From: Rhizomys pruinosus
Taxonomy: Eukaryota; Chordata; Mammalia; Rodentia; Spalacidae
DNA: 64,000 nt
NCBI GenBank assembly: GCA_009823505.1
Contig: VZQC01010425.1
Coordinates: forward strand, 2,549,562-2,613,561
Reading direction: 5' to 3'
The position numbers were made by a program, and so were the translations under genes. The notes under the pieces were generated by a model. That model saw only the letters and a list, made by a program, of their open reading frames with translations, ran no database searches and was not told the origin of the DNA. Below are positions 56,983 through 64,000 of this stretch, in pieces (position 1 is the stretch's first letter; each line of letters opens with the position of its first letter).

Positions 56983-57149
56983 AAGATGAGGTTTTCGAGC
57001 CCCCTGCTAAACAAGTCTGTGTCCCTGTAAGGTAGGCAGAACTATCTTTTTTTTTTTTTTCTAAGATGCTTCTTTCTCTCATAGTGCTCCTATTTAAATC
57101 TGTGCTGAAACATTCTTAGTAAACTCCAGCATTGCTACAAAATAAACAA

Positions 57150-57335
57150 ATAAAATTCAGGCCAGTGGGGTGCCCGTGAGTACAGGCTCTTTCCACCCAA
57201 TTTGACCTGGTAGAAGGCAAGAATGGCTCCCTGCACGTTATCCTCTGAGCTCCCCAACACACATCCTGTGGTTGCATGGGCACCTACACATATGCACAAA
57301 CACATGAAATAAATAAATAATAATAAAGTAATTAG
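57150..57335 (+). mobile_element. tRNA-derived SINE, diverged
   Basis: GTTATCCTCTGAGCTCCCCA, CACATATGCACAAACACATG and a (TAAA)n tail suggest an old B3-type element. The head is poorly kept. Confidence 0.55.
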
Positions 57336-57597
57336 TGAATTAAATATAATAATAGTAATATCTACAAAAAAGAGTTGCCTTTTCCATTTGGCCAAACCCC
57401 TGCCATAGAGAGGTGTCTGTGAAAACCCCGGCCTTACCTTCCTGTTCATGAATAATGTGGCTGGAATTTGAGCAGGGAGATAAAGCAGCCCATAACACAA
57501 GTTCACATACACTGGAAACCCTGTAGGGATAGAACCCGAGTGTTTATTACAATGGTAAATAACCATATCTCCTTTTACCTTATGAAATCCCATGAAG

Positions 57598-57715
57598 GCA
57601 CTAACTTCCATGCCATGAACCTGTAATACAAGCACTAGAGAGGGTGAGGCAGGAGGATTGCCATGAGTTTGAGACCAACCTAGTCTACATGTGAGACTTT
57701 GTCTCAAATAAAATG
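57598..57715 (+). mobile_element. Old B1-like SINE
   Basis: CCTGTAATACAAGCACTAGA, GGTGAGGCAGGAGGATTGCC and GAGACTTTGTCTCAAATAAA in sense order. Confidence 0.75.
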
Positions 57716-57749
57716 AGAGCTTAAAAAGTCCCGTGGAGACTGGAAGGGA

Positions 57750-57791
57750 CTTAGACACTAGAACACCAACTTTGGTGTTCTAGTGTCTAAG
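57750..57791. repeat. 42-bp near-perfect palindrome (20-bp arms, 2-bp spacer)
   Basis: CTTAGACACTAGAACACCAA, then CT, then TTGGTGTTCTAGTGTCTAAG. All 20 arm positions pair. Flanking sequence beyond the arms is not mirrored, so it is not the edge of a larger inverted duplication. No gene or known element explains it. Confidence 0.97.
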
Positions 57792-58424
57792 GAATGCCGG
57801 GCCTCCGCTGCCAGCACATGACTCCAGCCATCCCTGGAGTTAGCAACTCTACTTCTATTTGTTTATCTATTTGGTTTTCTGGTGTTCATTGTAAATTGTT
57901 TGGAGAACATTATAAACAATTGGTGATATGGAGAGGATTGTGAAATGCTGTTAACAATAATACTTGTTGATCACAGAGTGTTCGAAAGCCCTTGGCGAGT
58001 CGTTTTCTATGTGTAGCTTAGTTTCTCTTTAGCAACCTTATGAGATGAGTAATATTGTCATTTATAGAATAATAATAATAATTAGGGTATTCCATGTGTC
58101 TCGTGACTATTACATGGCCTCTCAATCTTAGGAGCAGCAAATGAAAAGCTTGATTCTGGCTTCTGAGTCTGTAACCAGCCAAACCAGCACTGCAGCCAGA
58201 CATGGCTGCACCCTGCCTCTTTCTATAGTCCCACAGGGAGTCCAAGAGCCCTCCCTTCCCAGTCTTCTTTAAAATGCCATTCACAAATCTACAGACTTGC
58301 CAAAATCCTCACTGAGTCACTCCACTCTGAGGGTGCCCACAGTGCCCCCAGGCACCTACCATAGACAAGCCTGCCTCTGTTTGTTCAGCCTGTTGTTTTT
58401 TTTGTTTTTGTTTTTTTTTTAATT
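57792..58424. other. Intron, nothing recognised
   Basis: No exon. A T-rich run lies at 58396-58420. Confidence 0.5.
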
Positions 58425-58546
58425 ATTTGCGTGCACAATTCTGGAGAATTATTTCTTGCCTTCCATGATGTGGGTTCCAGGGATTGAACTTTGGTCAGCA
58501 GGCTTGGAGGCAAGCACTTTTACCTACTGAATCAACTTGCTAGTCC
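58425..58546 (-). mobile_element. tRNA-derived SINE head, diverged
   Basis: GGGATTGAACTTTGGTCAGC (box B-like, antisense) and CTGAATCAACTTGCTAGTCC (head, antisense) indicate an old B3/ID-type piece. Confidence 0.55.
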
Positions 58547-60040
58547 ATGTTCAGCCTACAAACTCTTACTCACTAAAGGTTTTTTATCTTCTGCAGAATT
58601 CTCTCATGCTCTGTACTAATCCTACTTTGGCATAGATTTTAAGGCTTAATAATGCACATATCAACCCCCTCACATTTCTTCACTTAAGTTTTGCAACAGA
58701 TTCTGATGGCCTCATAAGAAAAACAAACCAAAAGCTCAGTCTGAGGGGACAGGACTTACCTGTGGTATGTAAGACCTTTGACTCTCCTAGATTGAGATGA
58801 CTGGGGAGAAACCTTCCTCTACTCCCTCTCCTGCATCCACATTGTTCCTGGGGAGGTCAACCAAGCCTTCATATTCATTTACTGGGCTTCTCTTGTGTCC
58901 CAGAAGTAGCATAGACATGAGGTAATTCCAAATTTGGTCATCAGAAATTAAATATTCCTAAAATAGATATCCTATAAATTAGTACCAGATCAAAAATACT
59001 TTATTTAATTTATAAACTACTTTAAGATAACATTTTAAAGTAGATGATTTTGTTTCTCAGGATTTCACATGGGTATGGATAGCTGAAATGAGATGGGAGG
59101 CATTCATCAGCAGGCTGAGATTTAAATCATTCAAGTTCCAACAGCTTTCTAACAAATTAGAACTGATTCACTTAATTAATTAGCATATATATTCCAAGGC
59201 AGGAATTTGAGAAAGTACTCATAAAAGAGGGTTTGTTTTTTGTTTTTTTCAAATAGCCCTCAGATAAATAAAGGCTGTTTCCAATTGATCTAATCTGGAT
59301 CTATCTAAACCACTTTGTTGAACCTCCAACCAACCCCTTGTAATCTTCATGACAGCATGCTGTGTTTATGCACTGTCATCTGGTGGCAGAGTAATAACAG
59401 TTCCATTTTGAAAATTAGATGACTGAATGAATGAAATATGCATGCAAGATAGCACCAGGTTGACATTATAAATTATTCCTTAGTGGTGATTAGCAGATTC
59501 CAGATTAAAGAAAAATATAAATCACACTTAGAAACAAAAGCCACTAAGAAAGGTTTGTGTTAGGGTCTGGGAAGGGCTATGGGTGCTACCCTGTCTCAAG
59601 AACTTCATGGCATCCATTTGAATACCTGCTTGGCCCAGGCTCTTTTCCCAGAAAGAATAGTGCACAAGAAGATGGGGGACATTTCCTTACATAGGTACCT
59701 TTGCTAGGAGGCTCATGTAGATTCGAAGGCTTCCCCTGGCCAGTGCTGTGTGGCTCCAGGACAGACATGAACCCTTCCTGTTCTGGCCTGCTGTCACCCT
59801 GGGATCCATCTCTGGCTTGAACTTACAACACTGAAGTCAAGTTCTCTGAACCTTCCCTGCCAGCCTTCCTACCATGCTTCCTGATCTCATGGGGCTGTGC
59901 CTTGCCTGCACAGCCATTGCACGGTAGACATTGGGTGTTATTCATCTGTAGTCTTGACACTAACACACCAATGCGTGGATAACAGGGCATGTGTGGACTC
60001 GATGATTACAACAGACTTGCCAAATTGAAATCACCTCAGT
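58547..60040. other. Intron; 59080-59520 looks unusually repeat-free
   Basis: No exon or repeat recognised. The stretch 59080-59520 contains TTAATTAATTAGCATATATA and other TAAT-type motifs and could be a conserved non-coding element, which cannot be tested here. Confidence 0.45.
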
Positions 60041-60051
60041 AAGGACTGTTA

Positions 60052-60716
60052 AGCCACTTTGGAAAGCAGTGTGGAGAACCCTTGGAAGACTTGGAATGAA
60101 CTTGCCACCCGACCCAGCCATACCACTCCTAGGCATGTACCCCCAAGACTCACCCCACCGCAGAGATACATGCACGCCCATGTTTATTTCAGCTCTCTTC
60201 ACAATAGCAAAGAGCTGGAACCAACCCAAATGCCCCTCAACTGATGAGTGGATAGAGAAAATGTGGTACATCTACAAAATGAAGTTCTATGCAGTGGTAA
60301 AAAGAGAGCTCGGAGCTTTGCAGGAAAATCCTGGAGCTAGAGGACATCATGCTGAGTGAAGTAACACAGTCCCCGAAAAACAAACGACGAATAGTATCCC
60401 TCTCTGTGGATGCTAGTGCCAATTACCTAGTTGTAAGTATTTCTTGTGTAGGGCCCCTGAGCTTTTGTCCAAAGCAGTTGGTCGTAATACATATTGGAAA
60501 CAAACAAACAAACAACAACGAAAGGACTGCATCAAAGAACTGACTAAAACAGTGAACTTCTGCTCAAAACAGTCAACTTCCTCATGGAGAATATTGAGAA
60601 AAACTGAGAAAGAAATGAAAAGCATGTTTGGCAGAATGCATGAGCTCTGGCGGGGTGGGGGAATGGGGGGGACACGGGTCTAGATTTGTTAAAAAAATAA
60701 AAATAAATTAAAAAAA
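60052..60716 (+). mobile_element. Recent 5'-truncated L1-type insertion (665 bp)
   Basis: Starts AGCCACTTTGGAAAGCAGTG, passes through the L1-typical CCATACCACTCCTAGGCATG, CACAATAGCAAAGAGCTGGA and GAGAAAATGTGGTACATCTA, and ends in AAAAAAATAAAAATAAATTA plus A8. An 11-bp target duplication AAGGACTGTTA (60041-60051, 60717-60727) borders it exactly. Only the 3' end of the element is present, with no intact protein frame. The tail ends about 120 bp before the exon F acceptor. Older antisense relatives lie at 12712-12965 and 5555-5800. Confidence 0.88.
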
Positions 60717-60843
60717 AAGGACTGTTATGATCATCTCTGGGTATCTCTGGGTCTGGAAATTATTTACTTCTGGTTATTTGTTTGTTTATTTATTTGTTGC
60801 TTCTTCCAAGCCAGTGAACTTGTGTTTCTTCATTTTCCCACAG

Positions 60844-60949
60844 CGGAGAGAGAGGATCCGGGAAATCTGAAGCCAGCAAGCAGATCGTGAGGCACCTGAC
60901 CTGTAGGGCCAGCTCCAGCCGGGGCATATTTGACTCCAGATTTAAGCAT
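60844..60949 (+). CDS. Myo16: Myo16 exon F (P-loop exon)
   Basis: Exon of 106 bp, acceptor TTCCCACAG and donor GTAAGT. Its first base completes the serine begun in exon E, and it ends on a codon boundary. The peptide starts [18 protein letters not shown] and ends [19 protein letters not shown] is the ATP-binding P-loop, equivalent to GESGAGKT in conventional myosins. The GxxxxGK(S/T) core is intact but S-to-R and A-to-S changes and a final serine give it the divergent form known for myosin XVI. The second part precedes the switch-I region, which lies in exons beyond the window. A recent L1-type insertion ends about 120 bp upstream of the acceptor. Confidence 0.96.
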
Positions 60950-61094
60950 GTAAGTTGCTTTGGGTTGGTGAATGTGTGAATAATTGGGCTGAGGCAAGAA
61001 TGGTGTCCCGTGCTAACACAGGGGCCAGGGTCTGGAAAATGGTCGAAATTGAGCCCCGATGTAAGGTAATGCTAAGTTAAAAAAAAAAAAAAAA

Positions 61095-61252
61095 GCCGGG
61101 CGTGGTGGCACACGCCTTTAATCCTAGCACTCGGGAGGCAGAGTCAGGAGGATCTTTGTGAGTTCAAGGCCAGCCTGGTCTACAGAGTGAGTTCCAGGAC
61201 CGTTGGGACTTACAGGGAGATCCTGTCTTCAAAGACAAAAAAAAAAAAAAAG
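61095..61252 (+). mobile_element. B1 SINE between two A-runs
   Basis: Nearly consensus sense B1, GCCGGGCGTGGTGGCACACG to GAGATCCTGTCTTCAAAGAC plus A-run. A second A-run precedes it. A 33-bp direct repeat (61045-61077, 61295-61327; three mismatches) brackets it, longer than a usual target duplication. Confidence 0.93.
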
Positions 61253-61329
61253 ACTATCACATAAAATGAAAAAAAAAAAAAAAAAAAGACAAAAGAAGTT
61301 GATCCCTGATGTAAGGTAATGCTAAGTAA

Positions 61330-61985
61330 AATTTTATTTTCTTTTATGCAGTTAAAAGCATTTTGAGGAGACTTTTTTATATTTTTATAATTTTTATATT
61401 TGCTCTTAGCAATATCTTGTTGCTCTTAGAATATCTGATGTAATTAGAAGTTTTATTTGTGTGATCACATGGAAAATTGCTCTGACACTGTTGATGGGGA
61501 CTCACCTGGAAAGCAAGTGCTGTGGAGGAACCTCCAAGCTGGTGATACAACTTCAGCATTTGAAGGAAAGGGCAGCATTACTCCCACATGACCGTGGCGT
61601 GCAGACTTTCAACCCAGAATGAATCTAAAGTAATTCAGAAACATCTGTACTGTTGTAGTCAGTAGAATTCCATAACCCTTGTCCCTGCTAGGAACCTGCA
61701 CCAATCCATCATCTATGTAAATTGCTACCAGAGTTCAAGGAGGAAACAGAGAGTTTTACTGTCAGCCAAGAGGATGACACTAAGGTGGTTCTCGATAGCA
61801 AACTTTGTGACGGTGCTCAGTAGACCTGACTAGTGCTTGTCCACAGGCTGTGTCTCTTGTTTTACAGCTTGGTTCACAAGATGTGTCAGACTATTGCAGT
61901 TTAGGGCTAGAAGCTTCTTGCAATACAACACATGGACACGAGAAGAACCACAAGAGGCAGGGAACTGTCAGAAACCCATTAATGA
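61330..61985. other. Intron, nothing recognised
   Basis: No exon or repeat recognised. Confidence 0.5.
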
Positions 61986-61989
61986 CTGG

Positions 61990-62095
61990 ACTGGTTACTT
62001 TTCTCATTGCTATGACAAAAATACCTGGCAACAGTGACTTAAGGAATAAAGGGCTTATTTGGGTGGGGAGGGTTACAGGGAACCCACTGCAGATT
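61990..62095 (+). mobile_element. URR1-like end fragment
   Basis: GGTTACTTTTCTCATTGCTA, TGACAAAAATACCTGGCAAC and AAAGGGCTTATTTGGG resemble the left end of URR1-type elements. The rest is absent. Confidence 0.5.
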
Positions 62096-62109
62096 GGCAC
62101 ATGCTAGGA

Positions 62110-63054
62110 GGTTAGTGTCTGTGTCGTAAATAAATTAATATGGGGATAAAACATTTAATGTGTTTTGATATAACCAGGAAACATTAATTATTCCAAGTTG
62201 CTTAATTAGCATTGATACAGCCAAATAAATGTATTATAGACAATCCAGTTGCATGCTTTTGGGAGCCTACAGATTCCCATATCCCACTCAGTTGGACATG
62301 AGGAGGTTTGTTCACGTTCTTCTCATTTTATTTTTTAGCCCAAAGGTACGAAAGAAACACTTATTCCAAAAACAATTAGGTATTGTCTCTCAAATCAGGA
62401 ACTATTCAATGTTTATATAAAAAATCATGTTTGCTCATGTTCAATTCATTTTGCTAAAAATAAATCAACACACTCTTTGTGACATGTAAGGAAGCAAGGT
62501 ATTCCATGCATGCACTGAGCACTGAGCACGATGGGTTGGTCCGAGCCTTGGTTTGAGCTCATACCAAGATGATATGCTACAGATGCACAGGCGTCACCCG
62601 ATGCCCACTGAGTCACTCCAGTGTTCCACTGTACATACAGCACAGAGATACCCCTATGACTTGGCAGTGTTTTCTATATTTAAAAGCAGCTGATGAAGCT
62701 GGAGTAAAATAGCTCCCAGAACTTTAGAACATTTCAGAAAAATAACACCCTCTAAAATTTTAGACATCAAAAATCTAGTTGTGTGCCATGAATATCACAC
62801 GGCCAGCATTTCTCAGGCACCTGCACCTCTTCTGTCTGCCATGTTCAGGACAATTATTGTTACTGGGGGGCAATTCTTTGGGAATTTTCTAGAAACTTCT
62901 ACTATCTGATTCCTTCTCTAAAACTGTAAAGAACTTCTGTTTGGTCAGTAGATTAGTACTGCTTTCTTATACCTTAATTCCACCAATACCTCCTTAAAGT
63001 TTTATATCTACCTCTAATAGACTGCTAAGCTTGGGGGATTTTTCTGTTAATAAA
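62110..63054. other. Intron, nothing recognised
   Basis: No exon or repeat recognised. Confidence 0.5.
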
Positions 63055-63067
63055 GATTGTGTATTAA

Positions 63068-63292
63068 GGAGGCCGGAGAGATGACTTGGCAGTTAAGAGC
63101 ACTGACTGTTCTTGCAGAGAACTCAGCATTCACATGAAGGATAACACTCATCCTTTACTCCAGTTCTCCTGGAATCTGACACCCTCTTCTGACTTCTGCA
63201 CACACTGCCTGACATGGATGCACTCACACACACACAGGCAATACATTCATACACATAAATAAAAATAAACTATAAATGAAATACTTTTAAAA
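63068..63292 (+). mobile_element. B2/B3-type SINE, diverged
   Basis: Sense: GAGGCCGGAGAGATGACTTG, GAACTCAGCATTCACATGAA, CATACACATAAATAAAAATA. Target duplication GATTGTGTATTAA / GATTCTGTATTAA (63055-63067, 63293-63305). Confidence 0.88.
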
Positions 63293-63312
63293 GATTCTGT
63301 ATTAAATTAATT

Positions 63313-63440
63313 CTGAGGTTTTGTGTGGTTTGATCCCAGCAGTCAGGAGGCAGAGTCAGGCTGATTTCAGTGAGATGGGAGCCAGCCTGGTCTACATAAC
63401 AAGTTCCGGGCCAGGTGGTAACTCTGTCTCAATAAACAAA
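63313..63440 (+). mobile_element. B1 SINE, diverged
   Basis: GATCCCAGCAGTCAGGAGGC, CAGCCTGGTCTACATAACAA and AACTCTGTCTCAATAAACAA in sense order. It inserted next to the SINE at 63068. Confidence 0.82.
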
Positions 63441-64000
63441 GAAATCCTGAACTTATCATATAGTATCTTCGATGCCCATTTATGGTTTATTCTATGGTCA
63501 TTTGTGAAGCCTGAGCAGCAAGTCACTCTACTCCACAAATAACAATTGGAGTCAGCTTGGGAAGAATCGTGAGCCCGGCTTCTTTATTCACATTTGCTAA
63601 TCTATTTAGGACTGATGCAGTTAAAACAGGAATAAATCAGCAAGGTTATAAAATAAATGCTGGTTAACTAACGGAAATAACAGTATCCACTGACTTAATT
63701 ACAGGCTAAGAATCATTTGTTAGCATGATCTCTGGTGGGAGAACAACGTGCCTTATTTCTGAGATGCACTCTGCATTACTTCATGTAAATGGGCTTTGCA
63801 GTTTAGTTGAAGTGAATGCATCCCTAGTTCATTCCCTGTGGTAAAGTCAGGTGTAACTTTTCCAAACCCAATGGCCATGGGAAGATGAAACCATGAAGAT
63901 TTCAAGCAAAATGCTTTCTAATTCATCTGTGCAATTTATTAATCCCTCATAACACATAAAAGATGTCATACATAAGTTATGTCTATGTTTTTACATGTAT
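63441..64000. other. Intron to window end, repeat-free
   Basis: No repeat or exon recognised. The next Myo16 motor exon is not reached. Confidence 0.5.

Larger units (their letters stand above)
1..64000 (+). other. Myo16: Myo16 locus, internal part (ankyrin-to-motor junction)
   Basis: Six exons on the + strand join in frame and read as unconventional myosin XVI, a mainly neuronal myosin with N-terminal ankyrin repeats, a divergent motor head and a long proline-rich tail. Exon lengths are 154, 151, 111, 66, 128 and 106 bp, each with AG/GT borders and phases that fit its neighbours. Together they encode about 240 residues: the linker after the ankyrin repeats, the first motor strands and the P-loop. 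The gene continues beyond both ends of the window. Introns of about 5 to 30 kb fit a very large locus. Myosin family and subtype are assigned from recalled family sequence, not from a search. Confidence 0.93.

Noticed and set aside
57135..57758. Minus-strand open frame of 207 codons
   Set aside because: It crosses two antisense SINE remnants and unique intron, has no recognisable domain and is not conserved-looking. Most likely chance.

Overview
The window looks like one internal part of a large, intron-rich gene in a muroid rodent genome. The rodent assignment rests on dense B1 (7SL-derived), B2/B3-type and ID/B4-type (tRNA-derived) SINEs, rodent L1 tails and URR1-like elements. I cannot name the species. 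A lineage-marked B3-like SINE and an L1 tail family that I do not recognise from mouse or rat suggest another muroid, possibly a cricetid.

The only protein-coding gene I can support is Myo16 (unconventional myosin XVI), on the + strand. Six consecutive internal exons are recognisable by peptide, splice sites and matching phases: exon A (325-478, duplicated at 7710-7863, with a corrupted third copy at 3750-3905), B (30197-30347), C (39579-39689), D (48639-48704), E (55530-55657) and F (60844-60949). Joined, they read in frame from the linker after the N-terminal ankyrin repeats into the start of the motor head, ending just after the ATP-binding P-loop. Upstream ankyrin exons and the rest of the motor and tail lie outside the window. 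Everything else is intron.

Layout: 1-3582 and 7386-10967 are a near-identical direct repeat (offset 7385 bp; two substitutions seen) that carries exon A. Between them, 3583 to about 5050 is a third version of the same sequence. It has an exact core of about 188 bp and flanks full of single-base indels, mostly deletions on the left and insertions on the right. This looks like uncorrected sequencing or assembly error rather than evolution. From 10968 to 30196 is intron with SINEs, an old L1 (25.2-27.7 kb) and simple repeats. From 30348 to 39578 the intron holds a 430-bp TG/TA-rich tract and a 34-bp minisatellite of about 35 units (33967-35148). From 39690 to 60843 come two further introns' worth of SINEs, L1 pieces, URR1-like elements, a 42-bp near-perfect hairpin (57750-57791) and a recent 5'-truncated L1-type insertion (60052-60716). 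From 60950 to 64000 is the start of the next intron.

I found no RNA gene, promoter, CpG island, CRISPR array or new multi-gene system. The points most worth checking are the exon-bearing duplication with its corrupted third copy, the large intronic minisatellite, the SINE subfamily with an internal 17-bp duplication, and the URR1 element lodged in a SINE head.
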